Origin: JAHJQZ01 sp963675235
GTDB taxonomy: Bacteria; Pseudomonadota; Alphaproteobacteria; Rhizobiales; Devosiaceae
Direction of reading: 5' to 3'
DNA: 64,000 nucleotides
Assembly (NCBI GenBank): GCA_963675235.2
Contig: CAXXFU010000002.1
Coordinates: forward strand, 620,001-684,000
Position 1 is the stretch's first letter. Every line of letters begins with the position of its first letter. The position numbers were made by a program, and so were the translations under genes. The notes under the pieces were generated by a model. It made no database searches, had not been told where the DNA came from, and saw only the letters and a list, made by a program, of their open reading frames with translations. Below, piece after piece: positions 40,839 through 49,850 of the stretch.

Positions 40839-41362
40839 GCTTGAGCAAACCTGTCATCGCCCTGATTGCCGGTGTGGCGCGCAATGGCGTCATTGGCCGC
40901 GACGGCGGCATCCCCTGGCGTATTCCCTCGGACATGGCGTTCTTCAAGAAAACGACAATGGGCAAGCCGATCGTCATGGGGCGCAAGCAGTATGAAAGTG
41001 TCGGCAAACCCTTGCCGGGACGGGTCAATATTGTCGTCACCCGGCAGGAGGGCTACCAGCCCGACGGTGTGCTGGTCTTTTCCGATCTCGGCGCTGCGCT
41101 CGATCATGCCCGGACCATTGCCGAGGCCGACAGGGTTGGCGAAGTGATGGTCATCGGGGGCGGGGAGATCTATGCTCAGGCTTTGCCCCTTGCTGACCGG
41201 CTCTATCTGACCGAGATCGACCTGGTGCCTGAGGGCGACGTGCGCTTCCCGGAGATCGATGCCGGGATATGGGACAAGGTGGCGGCGCCACTGGTGACGC
41301 CGTCCGAACGCGACGAGGCGCACTATACAATTGGCGTTTACGAGCGCAGGTCCGGTCATTGA
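40835..41362 (+). CDS. folA: dihydrofolate reductase
   Basis: A 175-residue DHFR that regenerates tetrahydrofolate. VIALIAGVARNGVIGRDGGIPWRIPSDMAFFKKTT contains the catalytic region (here Asp in PSDM), and PIVMGRKQYESVGKPLPGR and EVMVIGGGEIYAQALPLADRLYLTEID complete the standard motifs. The start is GTG at 40835, overlapping the DUF4424 stop; a TTG at 40841 is less likely. It belongs to the thyA block. Confidence 0.95.
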   Translation: MSLSKPVIALIAGVARNGVIGRDGGIPWRIPSDMAFFKKTTMGKPIVMGRKQYESVGKPLPGRVNIVVTRQEGYQPDGVLVFSDLGAALDHARTIAEADRVGEVMVIGGGEIYAQALPLADRLYLTEIDLVPEGDVRFPEIDAGIWDKVAAPLVTPSERDEAHYTIGVYERRSGH

Positions 41363-41387
41363 TCCGGCCGGCCCGGCTTCCTATATA
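41359..41387 (+). promoter_or_regulatory. probable hflKC promoter
   Basis: TTGATC, 17 bases, TATATA. The -35 box overlaps the folA stop codon. Transcription would start about 130 bases before hflK. Confidence 0.5.
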
Positions 41388-41523
41388 GAGCGCCAACGCC
41401 CATGCGCCGATCGGCAAACACGACGTGTTGCGGATGCAAAAGGTGCTGGGACGAGAGAAACGAGCGCGACAATGACCTGACCGGTCATGCCGCGCTTGAG
41501 GCGCAGCAAACGAAAGGCTGACA

Positions 41524-42618
41524 ATGCCCTGGGAGAATAATTCCAACGACGGCGGACGCCCTGGCGGTCCGTGGGGACAGATACCGGGAGGTGGCGGCGG
41601 TCCGCGCCGGCCCGGCAACGGCGGTCCCAATATCGAAGATCTTTTCAGTCGCGGTCGCGACCAGTTCCGGGGCGGTCTGCCCGGGGGACGCATGCTGGCG
41701 GTGATCATCGTCGCGCTGCTCGGCGTTTTCTGGGTGGTCAACTCGGTCTACCAGATCGAGCCGAACCAGGTCGGTGTCGTCACTTTCCTGGGGCAGCCCC
41801 AGGACAATGTTTCCGAGCAGGGCCTGCACTTCATGCTGTGGCCGCTCGCCCGCGTGCAGACGGTCCGCATGACCCAGAACAAGATCGACATCGGCGACGG
41901 CTCGAGCGCAAGGTCCCGTTCCGACGGGCTGATGCTTTCGGGCGACCAGAATATCGTCAACGTCGGGTTCTCGGTGTTCTGGCGCGTGTCCAACCCGACC
42001 TCGGTGCTGTTCAATATCCGCGATCCCGAGGACATGGTGCGGCGCGTCACAGAAAGCGCCATGCGTGAAGTCGTCGGCCGCCGTCCCGCCCAGGACGTGT
42101 TCCGCGACAACCGCGATGCGATCCAGACAGAGGTGGCCCAGATCACCCAGGACATCCTCGACAGCTACAATGCCGGCATCAACGTCAACTCGGTGCAGCT
42201 TGCCAATGTGGCGCCGCCGACCGAGGTCGCCGATGCGTTCGACGAAGTCCAGCGCGCCGAGCAGGACCAGACCCGTTTCCAGGAAGAAGCGCGTCAATAC
42301 GCCAACACAAGGCTCGGCAATGCCCGTGGTCAGGCGGCGCAGATCCGCGAAGGCGCGGCGGCCTACAAGGACCAGGTGGTCAAGGACGCCGAAGGTGAAG
42401 CTGCCCGCTTCGAGTCCGTCTTCGAGGAATATGAAAAGGCCCCCGACGTCACCCGCAGGCGCCTTTACTATGAAACCATGGAAAAGGTCCTCGGCAGTTC
42501 CGACAAGATGATCGTCGAGTCGGGCGCGTCCGGTTCCGGGGTCGTCCCCTACCTGCCGCTGAACCAGCTGACACCCGCCGGTTCCTCCTCGAACACGACT
42601 CAGGGAGGCGGACAATGA
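41524..42618 (+). CDS. hflK: HflK, FtsH protease modulator
   Basis: A 364-residue SPFH/prohibitin-family protein forming with HflC a large membrane complex around FtsH. A Gly/Pro-rich cytoplasmic N terminus (residues 1-55) is followed by one membrane helix (LAVIIVALLGVFWVVNSVY) and the SPFH domain from IEPNQVGVVTFLGQP. A helical region rich in Ala/Glu/Gln (QFEEA-type) follows. It overlaps hflC by ATGA. Confidence 0.96.
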   Translation: MPWENNSNDGGRPGGPWGQIPGGGGGPRRPGNGGPNIEDLFSRGRDQFRGGLPGGRMLAVIIVALLGVFWVVNSVYQIEPNQVGVVTFLGQPQDNVSEQGLHFMLWPLARVQTVRMTQNKIDIGDGSSARSRSDGLMLSGDQNIVNVGFSVFWRVSNPTSVLFNIRDPEDMVRRVTESAMREVVGRRPAQDVFRDNRDAIQTEVAQITQDILDSYNAGINVNSVQLANVAPPTEVADAFDEVQRAEQDQTRFQEEARQYANTRLGNARGQAAQIREGAAAYKDQVVKDAEGEAARFESVFEEYEKAPDVTRRRLYYETMEKVLGSSDKMIVESGASGSGVVPYLPLNQLTPAGSSSNTTQGGGQ

Positions 42619-43652
42619 ATCGCTGGCTGATGATTGTTGCCGGTGTTGTTCTCGCCGGCCTGTACGTTCTGTTCTCGTCGATCTTCATTCTCGATCCGAC
42701 CCAGCAGGCGGTGGTCACCCGGTTCGGGCAGATCACCCGCGTCGAGACAACGCCCGGCCTTTACTTCAAGGTGCCGACGGACGTCGTCGAACGGGTGCAG
42801 GTCATCGACAAGCGGCTGTTGCGCTATGAGCTCAACAACATCACGCTGCAGGTCAATGACGGTCGCTTCTACAATGTCGATGCGTTCCTGACCTACAAGA
42901 TCACCAATCCGCGGCTGTTCCGCGAGCGGTTGTCGGGTAGCCTGATCGACGCCGAACAGCAGATCAACACGCAGTTCAACTCGGCTCTGCGTGCGGTCTA
43001 CGGCCAGCGTGGCTTCAACGAGGCGCTCTCCGCAGAGCGCATCGCCATGATGGAGCAGGCCCAGACCCTGATTGCGGCCAATATCGAACCGCTCGGCATC
43101 AGCGTCGTCGACGTGCGTGTGCTTAGGACCGATCTGACCGAGCAGGTTTCGGCCCAGACCTACGAGCGCATGAAGTCCGAACGTCTGGCGGAAGCCGCGA
43201 ACCTCAGGGCCATCGGTACCCAGCAGGCCCAGTCGATCCGGGCCATCGCCGACCGTCAGGCCGTCGAGATCGTTGCCGATGCCAATCGTGAGGCCAATGT
43301 GCTTCGCGGTGAGGGTGATGCCCAGCGCGCCGCGATCTTCGCCAATGCCTTTGGCAGGGACCCGGAATTTTTCGACTTCTACCGGTCGATGGAGGCCTAT
43401 GGCAAAGCCCTGCAGGGTGGAAACACCACCATGCTGCTGTCGCCGAATTCGGAGTTCTTCCGCTTCTTCGGTGGCGACAAGGCCGACCAGCAGCCGGGCG
43501 CCATGGACACGCTGACGTCCCAGCCGCAACCACGGGTCGAGATTCCGCCCTTGCCTGGCTCGCCGATGGACAACATGGAGCCGACTGTGACCGACTCCAG
43601 GCCGGCGCCGACGGCGACCGACGCCTCGTCGGCAACAACTGACGGCCAGTGA
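42615..43652 (+). CDS. hflC: HflC, FtsH protease modulator
   Basis: A 345-residue SPFH protein. One N-terminal membrane helix (LMIVAGVVLAGLYVLFSSIFIL) is followed by DPTQQAVVTRFGQITRVETTPGLYFKVP. ERMKSERLAEAANLRAIGTQQAQ is the conserved helical signature. The C terminus is Pro-rich and longer than in E. coli. It overlaps hflK upstream and the DUF2065 gene downstream (GTGA). Confidence 0.96.
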   Translation: MNRWLMIVAGVVLAGLYVLFSSIFILDPTQQAVVTRFGQITRVETTPGLYFKVPTDVVERVQVIDKRLLRYELNNITLQVNDGRFYNVDAFLTYKITNPRLFRERLSGSLIDAEQQINTQFNSALRAVYGQRGFNEALSAERIAMMEQAQTLIAANIEPLGISVVDVRVLRTDLTEQVSAQTYERMKSERLAEAANLRAIGTQQAQSIRAIADRQAVEIVADANREANVLRGEGDAQRAAIFANAFGRDPEFFDFYRSMEAYGKALQGGNTTMLLSPNSEFFRFFGGDKADQQPGAMDTLTSQPQPRVEIPPLPGSPMDNMEPTVTDSRPAPTATDASSATTDGQ

Positions 43653-43837
43653 TCGCGTTTTTCAACGCGCTCGCACTTGCAATCGTTCTGGAAGGGCTGC
43701 TCTACGCAGCCTTTCCAGATGCGATGAAACGGGCCTTGCGGCAGGTGCTCGAGGCGCCCGATTCACTAATCCGAATCGTTGCGCTGACAAGCGCTGCGCT
43801 CGGCCTTATGGTGCTGTTCCTGCTGCAGATGGCCTGA
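43649..43837 (+). CDS. DUF2065 small membrane protein
   Basis: A 62-residue protein with two helices and a basic turn (PDAMKRALRQV), the DUF2065/YjeT type found next to hflC. The start is GTG at 43649, overlapping the hflC stop. Its function is unknown, although the gene order makes a link to HflKC likely. Confidence 0.85.
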   Translation: MIAFFNALALAIVLEGLLYAAFPDAMKRALRQVLEAPDSLIRIVALTSAALGLMVLFLLQMA

Positions 43838-43858
43838 CGCCACGTTCAGGCCATCTGC
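43825..43858. repeat. perfect 13-bp inverted repeat overlapping the DUF2065 stop
   Basis: Arms GCAGATGGCCTGA and TCAGGCCATCTGC around an 8-base loop. The stop codon lies in the left arm. It has no T-tract, so it is an atypical terminator, an mRNA-processing site or a protein-binding dyad, 53 bases before degP. Confidence 0.8.
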
Positions 43859-43911
43859 ACCAGTTATCCTCCCGCAGAGGCGGCAGGAATCGTATCAGGG
43901 GTGAGGATCAC

Positions 43912-45390
43912 ATGCGGTCGGCTCGATTCGGGGTCACAATCCATTTCGCCATGTTGGCCAGCGCTCTGGCGCTGTTTTTTGCCGCGGTTCAACCGGCCGT
44001 GGCCTTCGGTCCGGCCTCTGTATCCGAGCTTGCCGGCAAGCTGTCGCCCGCCGTTGTCAATATCGGCACGTCGCATGCGGTCGGCGATATCGGTGAGCCG
44101 TTCCCCGAGCTTCCGGATGGCTCGCCGCTCGGCGACCTGTTCGATCACAACAATCCCAATGACGGCACGGACATTCCGCTCTACGAGGCGCGCAGCCTCG
44201 GCTCGGGATTCATCATCGACGCCAAGGGTCTGATCGTTACCAACAATCACGTCATCGACGAGGCCGACGAGATCCAGGTCTACACAACGGACGGCAAGCG
44301 CTACCCGGCTGTCGTGGTCGGCGCCGACGACAAGACGGACCTCGCCGTTCTGTCCATCACGCCGGAAAAGCCGCTGCCCTACGTCTCGTTCGGCGACAGC
44401 GAAACGGCCGAGGTCGGCGATTGGGTGATGGCCATCGGCAATCCTTTCGGGCTCGGCGGCTCGGTGACGCTGGGCATCGTCTCGGCCCGTAACCGCAATA
44501 TCGATGCCGGCCCCTATGACAGCTTCATCCAGACCGACGCCGCCATCAATCTCGGCAATTCGGGCGGTCCGCTGTTCGACATGGACGGCAAAGTGATCGG
44601 CATCAACACTGCCATCATCTCGCGCACCGGCAGTGCCCTCGGCATCGGCTTCGCCGTTCCGGCCGATCTGGCCGCGCCGATCGTCAAACAGCTCATCGAG
44701 TTCGGCGAAACGCGGCGTGGCTGGCTGGGCGTGACCATCCAGGAGGTCAGCGAGGACATCGCCGACAATGTCGGCCTGCCCGAGGCGCAAGGGGCAATGG
44801 TCGTCGATGTGACTTCCGGTGGGCCGTCAGTCAACATCCTTGCCGTTGGAGACATCGTTCTCAGCTTCGACGGCAAACCGATTACCCAGATGCACGATCT
44901 GCCGCGGCTGGTGTCGCTGACCGAAATCGGCAAGACGGTGCCGGTCGGCATTTTCCGTGAAGGCAAGGACGTGATGCTCGAGGTTACGCTCGGCCAGCTC
45001 GACGAGGGCCGGCTCGACGTCGGCCTGGCGCCACCTGCCGATCCCGAGCCTGTCGATCCGGAGATTGCGCCCGATGCGCGGCCGGGCCTGATCGATCTCG
45101 TCGGCTTCTCGGCGGAGGAGCTGGACGACCAGTTGCGCACCGATTTCGGTGTCGGCGACGGGCTTGACGGGGTCATCATCTTGGAGGTCCGGCCCGGATC
45201 GGACGCCGATGACAAGCAGATCATGCCGGGCCAGCTGATCGCCGAGATCAACCAGCGCAGGGTCGATACGCCGGAAGACGTGTTGCGCCATGTCGACAGC
45301 GCCCGCGAGGCAGGGCGGTCCTCGGTGCTGCTCAAGCTGCTCGATATCGAGGGCAGGGTGCGATTTGTCGCCGTGCGGCTGCTGAGCTAG
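43912..45390 (+). CDS. degP: periplasmic Do-like serine protease (DegP/DegQ/MucD type)
   Basis: A 492-residue HtrA-family protease/chaperone. A signal peptide (LASALALFFAAVQPAVAF) precedes the trypsin-like domain. His113 (TNNHVID), Asp143 (TDLAVL) and Ser217 (GNSGGPL) form the catalytic triad. Two PDZ domains follow, near 270-370 (RRGWLGVTIQEVSEDIA) and 390-490. The long insert between helices present in E. coli DegP is short here, as in DegQ/MucD. It is read after hflKC and probably shares envelope-quality control with them. Confidence 0.93.
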   Translation: MRSARFGVTIHFAMLASALALFFAAVQPAVAFGPASVSELAGKLSPAVVNIGTSHAVGDIGEPFPELPDGSPLGDLFDHNNPNDGTDIPLYEARSLGSGFIIDAKGLIVTNNHVIDEADEIQVYTTDGKRYPAVVVGADDKTDLAVLSITPEKPLPYVSFGDSETAEVGDWVMAIGNPFGLGGSVTLGIVSARNRNIDAGPYDSFIQTDAAINLGNSGGPLFDMDGKVIGINTAIISRTGSALGIGFAVPADLAAPIVKQLIEFGETRRGWLGVTIQEVSEDIADNVGLPEAQGAMVVDVTSGGPSVNILAVGDIVLSFDGKPITQMHDLPRLVSLTEIGKTVPVGIFREGKDVMLEVTLGQLDEGRLDVGLAPPADPEPVDPEIAPDARPGLIDLVGFSAEELDDQLRTDFGVGDGLDGVIILEVRPGSDADDKQIMPGQLIAEINQRRVDTPEDVLRHVDSAREAGRSSVLLKLLDIEGRVRFVAVRLLS

Positions 45391-45462
45391 AGCGTGCCGT
45401 TTCTGGTCTGAAGCGCCTGCCGAGCGCTTGACTGCTTCACGCGAAGGACTGCGCATGGCTGG

Positions 45463-45482
45463 ATTCCCGTTTTCACGGGAAT
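45463..45482. repeat. short hairpin element ATTCCCGT-TTTC-ACGGGAAT
   Basis: Perfect 8-bp arms around TTTC in the gap between the convergent degP and GNAT genes. No T-tract follows. It looks like a common dispersed palindromic element rather than a classical terminator. Confidence 0.5.
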
Positions 45483-45544
45483 GGCAATGTGGATGAACAT
45501 GCCGGCTACGTCATGAAAGCCCGAGCGGCGCGCTGCATGGGGCG

Positions 45545-46093
45545 CTAGTACGGCCGTGCGATGCGATACAGCACGTGCCGGCTGATCGGATGATCCTCGG
45601 GCAGGCTGGTGTGGCGGAAATCGCCGTCGGGATCGCGCGTCATGCCGAGCTTTTCCATCACCCTGCGTGATGGCTGGTTGCCTTCGAAGGTGAACGCGAC
45701 AACTTCCTCGAGTCCGAGCACCGACCAGGCATGGTCGAGCAGTACGCGAGCACCCTCGGGCGCAAGGCCAGTGCCCCAGAAGCTTTTTGCAAATCGCCAG
45801 CCGATCTCAACCCTGGGCCGGCCTTTGAGGGTGCTGCGCAGCGGTTCGCCAATGACTGACATGCCGATCAGGCCGACGAACTCACCCGTCGGCCGGTAGT
45901 CGGCTGCCATGAACGAAAAGCCCTCGCGCGCCTCGGTCGCCATGATCGAGGCGATCATGGCGTCGGTCTCGTCCCTGGTGCGGACCGACGGGTAAAAGCG
46001 CATGACCTCGGGATCGGCGTCGATCCCGGCCATGGGAGCGGCATCGGCCTCGGTGAAAGATCTGAGGACCAGCCGTTCGCTTTCCAGTCTCAT
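45545..46093 (-). CDS. GNAT family N-acetyltransferase (RimJ/RimL-like)
   Basis: A 182-residue acetyltransferase starting MRLESERLVLRSFTEADAAPM, the RimJ/RimL-type opening. AKSFWGTGLAPEGARVLLDHAW is the acetyl-CoA loop region, and GNQPSRRVMEKLGMTRD the usual C-terminal motif. The acceptor is unknown. Its start overlaps the serB stop (ATGA). Confidence 0.87.
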   Translation of the reverse strand: MRLESERLVLRSFTEADAAPMAGIDADPEVMRFYPSVRTRDETDAMIASIMATEAREGFSFMAADYRPTGEFVGLIGMSVIGEPLRSTLKGRPRVEIGWRFAKSFWGTGLAPEGARVLLDHAWSVLGLEEVVAFTFEGNQPSRRVMEKLGMTRDPDGDFRHTSLPEDHPISRHVLYRIARPY

Positions 46094-46962
46094 CGGACGA
46101 AATCGTCTTCCGCGTAGCCCTGAAGATAAAGCAGCGCCGTCAGGTCGCCGTGATCGATGCGGAAGGGCGCTTCGGCGGCGACAACGGGCTTGGCGTGCAG
46201 GGCAACGCCCATGCCGGCGGCGGTGATCATCGGCAGATCGTTGGCGCCGTCACCAACCGCCAGCGTCTCCGCCGGCTTGAGACCGCGCTCGGCGACCAAC
46301 TCGGTCAGGCGTGTGAGCTTGCGGTTCTTGTCGACGATCGGCTTCACGACAGTGCCGGTCAGCTTCTCGTCCTCGAACGCCAGCACATTGGCCTCGACCT
46401 CGTCGAAGCCGATGCGCTTGCCGATATGGTCGGCGAAATAGGTGAACCCGCCAGAGATCAGCACGGTATGGGCGCCATAGGCCTTCATGGTCTGGACCAG
46501 TGCCCGTCCACCCGGGGCGTAGGTGATGCGCTCGCGGCGGATCTCCTCGATCCGTTTGCGCTCAAGACCCTTGAGCAGCGCCACGCGGGTGTCGAGCGCC
46601 TGCTCGAAATCCAGTTCGCCGTTCATCGCCCGCGCCGTGATGTCGGAGATCTGCGGTTTGAGCCCGAGCGCGTCTGCGAGTTCGTCGATGCACTCCTGAT
46701 TGATCATGGTTGAATCCATGTCGGCGATGAGCAGCTTCTTGCGGCGGTTGGCCTTGGGCACCAACGCCACGTCGACCGCCTTGCCGGCGAGGATGGCGCG
46801 GGCTTCGTCCAGGGGATCGGTTGACTTCGGGTCGGCGATCTCGCAGGCAATGGAATGGCTGAGCCAGTTGAGTTCGCCACCGGTCGCACGCCGGACGGCT
46901 TCGGCGAGTTGTGGGGTCAGTTCCGGATCGGCCGGATTGGCGATGAGGCAGAGAACGGACAT
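46090..46962 (-). CDS. serB: phosphoserine phosphatase
   Basis: A 290-residue SerB catalysing the last step of serine synthesis. An N-terminal regulatory part (residues 1-75) precedes the HAD core: LLIADMDSTMINQECIDE (motif I DMDST), VLISGGFTYFADHIG (motif II), a conserved Lys in ELVAERGL region and LAVGDGANDLPMITAAGMGVAL (motif III). Its ATG lies 12 bases from the ATG of divergent miaA. Confidence 0.95.
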   Translation of the reverse strand: MSVLCLIANPADPELTPQLAEAVRRATGGELNWLSHSIACEIADPKSTDPLDEARAILAGKAVDVALVPKANRRKKLLIADMDSTMINQECIDELADALGLKPQISDITARAMNGELDFEQALDTRVALLKGLERKRIEEIRRERITYAPGGRALVQTMKAYGAHTVLISGGFTYFADHIGKRIGFDEVEANVLAFEDEKLTGTVVKPIVDKNRKLTRLTELVAERGLKPAETLAVGDGANDLPMITAAGMGVALHAKPVVAAEAPFRIDHGDLTALLYLQGYAEDDFVR

Positions 46963-46974
46963 CGGAACGAAACC

Positions 46975-47847
46975 ATGGGTGAGCGGAAGGCGGTTTTGAT
47001 AGCGGGTCCGACCGCAAGCGGCAAGTCGGCTCTGGCGCTGAGCCGGGCCGAGGCCGGCGGCGGCATCATCGTCAACACCGATTCGATGCAGGTCTACGAT
47101 GTCCTAAACGTGGTGACGGCGCGTCCGGGCCCCGATGATCTCGCACGTGCCGAACATCGGCTCTATGGATTCATCCCGCCCGCCGAGCGCTGCTCGGTCG
47201 GCCGCTGGCAGGCGGCGGCGGGTGCCGTCATCGCCGATCCGGCGGTGCAGGATCGGGAGCTGATTTTCGTCGGCGGCACTGGGCTCTATTTCGAGGCACT
47301 GGAAAAAGGCATGTCCGTGGTGCCGGAAATCCCGGCCGAGGCGGTGGCGGCGGCCGAAGATCTGGTGGCCCCGCTCGACCGGGCCGGGCGCAAGGCGCTT
47401 TTGGGCTCGCGTGATCCCGAAATGGCGGCGGTGCTGCGCGAGCCCGATCCGCAGCGCCTGATCCGCGCCCTCAGCGTTCTGGCCGTCACCGGGCGCTCGC
47501 TGGCCTGGTGGCAGCAACAATCCGGACCGGGCCTCCTATCCGATTTCGACGTCGAGCGCCTGGTGATCGAGGTTGACCGGGACGAGCTGGCGCTGCGCAT
47601 CGCCAGGCGTTTCGGCGTGATGTTCGAGACCGGCGCCGCGGCTGAGGTCGCCGCCTTGATGAGACTCGGACTTGCGCCCGATCTGCCGGCGATGAAGGCA
47701 ATCGGGGTGCGTGAAATTGCCGCTTGGCAGGCCGGGGAACTGAGCCGCGAGGTCGCGATCGAGCGCGCCGTGATCGCCACGCGCCAATACGCAAAACGCC
47801 AGCGCACCTGGTTTCGCCAGCGAATGCGCGACTGGACAAGGGTTTGA
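46975..47847 (+). CDS. miaA: tRNA dimethylallyltransferase
   Basis: A 290-residue MiaA that adds dimethylallyl to A37 of tRNAs reading UNN codons. GPTASGKSALAL is the P-loop and NTDSMQVYDVLNVVTARPG the substrate region. GGTGLYFEALEKGM and AIGVREIAAWQAGELSREVAIERAVIATRQYAKRQRTWFR are typical. The ATG at 46975 gives the normal N terminus. Confidence 0.95.
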   Translation: MGERKAVLIAGPTASGKSALALSRAEAGGGIIVNTDSMQVYDVLNVVTARPGPDDLARAEHRLYGFIPPAERCSVGRWQAAAGAVIADPAVQDRELIFVGGTGLYFEALEKGMSVVPEIPAEAVAAAEDLVAPLDRAGRKALLGSRDPEMAAVLREPDPQRLIRALSVLAVTGRSLAWWQQQSGPGLLSDFDVERLVIEVDRDELALRIARRFGVMFETGAAAEVAALMRLGLAPDLPAMKAIGVREIAAWQAGELSREVAIERAVIATRQYAKRQRTWFRQRMRDWTRV

Positions 47848-47941
47848 ACGAAAAACCGGAGGCGTTGACTTAATCCGGCCAAGTTCGTACTGCCAAACGC
47901 CAAGCAACGCATGTGGCGGCACGCTCCGGGGCGAGTTCCGG

Positions 47942-48850
47942 ATGCTGCCGAGTGGGATGCATGCGTCACGGCATGGGGCGAAATCGGGGGCGAGCGACGC
48001 CGTTGGCGTGGCATTTCCTAATCGTGCCGAGCAGGGAAACAAGAGTGAAACGGGTGCGCCGCGAGCCGGCTCGCCCCGGAGTGATGAATTGAAACGACGG
48101 TTCCGGCTGACGCTGCGGAATGCTCTGGCAATAGGTGCGGTTTTCATTGTCGCCGGGATCGGCGCTTTCGTGCTGCTTGACCTGGTTTTCGCCGACCGTA
48201 TGACACCGGCCCGCGCCGCCTCGCTCTTGCACAAGTCTTCGCCGGAGCTGATCGCCGTCCTCAAGCAGGACTTCGGCTCCGATTTCGATCGTATCGTCAA
48301 GGCGACGGTCGAGTCCGAGACCAAGCTGACTGTCGGCGAATCGACCTCGAACTTTCTCGACGACCAGACCCGCCAGATCACCACGCGCTTTGGCGAGGAG
48401 GCGCGGCAGGCGCCGGCCGATCTCGTCTCGGCTTGGATGGTCAAGCTTGCGGACACCATGACCTCGGTTGAGGAGGCGGCAGGATCTGAAGCCTGCTCGG
48501 ACTATATCGAAAAGGGGTCTTCTGCGCTGACCGATCCCGGGGTGCTTGCCGAACTTGCCCCGGTTTTTGACGCGCGCGATGCCGCTTTCTTCTCGGCGCT
48601 TGCCGGCGCTCGGGACACTCCGGCGCCCAATACGATCGACCCGGCGACAGACGCCGACTGGCTTATGGTCGATGCGGCGATGAGGGGACTGGAAGTGCCG
48701 GCCGGCTATGCCGAGATCGTCAGGAACGACGATACCGAGAGTGAGGACTATTGCGCGGCACTGTCCTACTATTTCCGCATCCTGGCGGAACTGCCCGACG
48801 AGGGCGGCGAGCGCATCCGCGCCGAGTATTTCGTCAACTCGTTCAGCTAG
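47942..48850 (+). CDS. membrane-anchored hypothetical protein
   Basis: Up to 302 residues with one membrane segment (LAIGAVFIVAGIGAFVLLDLVF, residues about 61-82) followed by a largely helical, acidic region including LLHKSSPELIAVLKQDFGSDFDRIV. I do not recognise the family. The first 45 residues are polar and of low complexity, so the true start may be the in-frame TTG at 48089, preceded by a GGAG site. The gene stands alone between miaA and the deacetylase gene. Confidence 0.55.
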   Translation: MLPSGMHASRHGAKSGASDAVGVAFPNRAEQGNKSETGAPRAGSPRSDELKRRFRLTLRNALAIGAVFIVAGIGAFVLLDLVFADRMTPARAASLLHKSSPELIAVLKQDFGSDFDRIVKATVESETKLTVGESTSNFLDDQTRQITTRFGEEARQAPADLVSAWMVKLADTMTSVEEAAGSEACSDYIEKGSSALTDPGVLAELAPVFDARDAAFFSALAGARDTPAPNTIDPATDADWLMVDAAMRGLEVPAGYAEIVRNDDTESEDYCAALSYYFRILAELPDEGGERIRAEYFVNSFS

Positions 48851-48929
48851 AGCAGGTGGGTTGCTTCTTCCCGGGTACAGCCTGAACGGTCATCACAGGC
48901 TTTGGGATGTCCCGGATGCACCAACACAA

Positions 48930-49850
48930 CTAGTCGAGCAGCGCCTTGAGGTGGGCGGCAACGGAGCGGGCCAGCACTTCGGGCTCGTATCCGCCTTCGA
49001 GCGACGAGACGATGCGGCCCTCGGCGTGTTTCTTGGCGATGGCGACGACCTCCGAGGTGACCCAGGAATAATCGTCGTCGGTCAGTTGCACGTCGGACAT
49101 GTCGTCGAACACATGGGCGTCGAATCCGGCCGAGATGAAGATGAATTGCGGCTTGAACGCATCGAGCGCCGGCAGCCAGTGCTCGGTGACTTCCTTGCGG
49201 AAGGTCTCGCCGGTCGCCCCGGCGGCAAGCGGCACGTCGATGAGGTTGCTGGTCTGTTTCTCATGCCCGGTGAACGGGAAGAACGGGTGCTGGAAGCTTG
49301 AGCAGAACAGGACGCGCGGATCGGTCCTGAAAATGTCCTCGGTGCCATTGCCGTGATGCACGTCGAAATCGACGATGGCAACGCGTTCGAGCCCGTAAGC
49401 CTCAAGGGCATGGGCCGCGGCCACGGCAATGTTGTCGAAGATGCAGAAACCCATGGCCCTGTTGCGGGTGGCATGGTGCCCGGGCGGGCGTACGGCGCAG
49501 AACACCGGGTTGGCCTCGCCCTTCATGGCGAGGTCGACGCCCATGACGCCGGCGCCGGCCGCCCTGAGGGCGGCCTTGAGCGTTCCCGGAGACATGTTGG
49601 TGTCGTCATCGAGATGGACATAGCCACTCTCGACGCGCTGGCTGAGGATGCGGTCGACATAGTCCGCGTCATGGACCCGGACCAGTTGTTCCCGCGTGGC
49701 CAGCGGAGCTTCGTAGTGAAACAGCACGAACTCGAGATTCGAAACGATCAGATTGTTCTGAATCGCGAAAATGCGCTCCGCAGACTCGGGGTGCCCGCTG
49801 CCGCTGTCGTGCAGCAGGCACTCGTTGTGGGAAACAAATCCAAGCATCAA
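48930..49850 (-). CDS. histone deacetylase-like (class II type) zinc deacetylase
   Basis: A 306-residue HDAC/AcuC-like enzyme. HDSGSGHPESAERI near the N terminus, RPPGHHATRNRAMGFCIFDN (active-site His pair), VDFDVHHGNGTEDIF (zinc ligands D-x-H) and ISAGFDAHVFDDM are all present. Members remove acetyl groups from proteins, acetyl-CoA synthetase or polyamines. Its start overlaps the stop of a Pat-like acetyltransferase (ATGA), suggesting an acetylation/deacetylation pair. Confidence 0.92.
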   Translation of the reverse strand: MMLGFVSHNECLLHDSGSGHPESAERIFAIQNNLIVSNLEFVLFHYEAPLATREQLVRVHDADYVDRILSQRVESGYVHLDDDTNMSPGTLKAALRAAGAGVMGVDLAMKGEANPVFCAVRPPGHHATRNRAMGFCIFDNIAVAAAHALEAYGLERVAIVDFDVHHGNGTEDIFRTDPRVLFCSSFQHPFFPFTGHEKQTSNLIDVPLAAGATGETFRKEVTEHWLPALDAFKPQFIFISAGFDAHVFDDMSDVQLTDDDYSWVTSEVVAIAKKHAEGRIVSSLEGGYEPEVLARSVAAHLKALLD

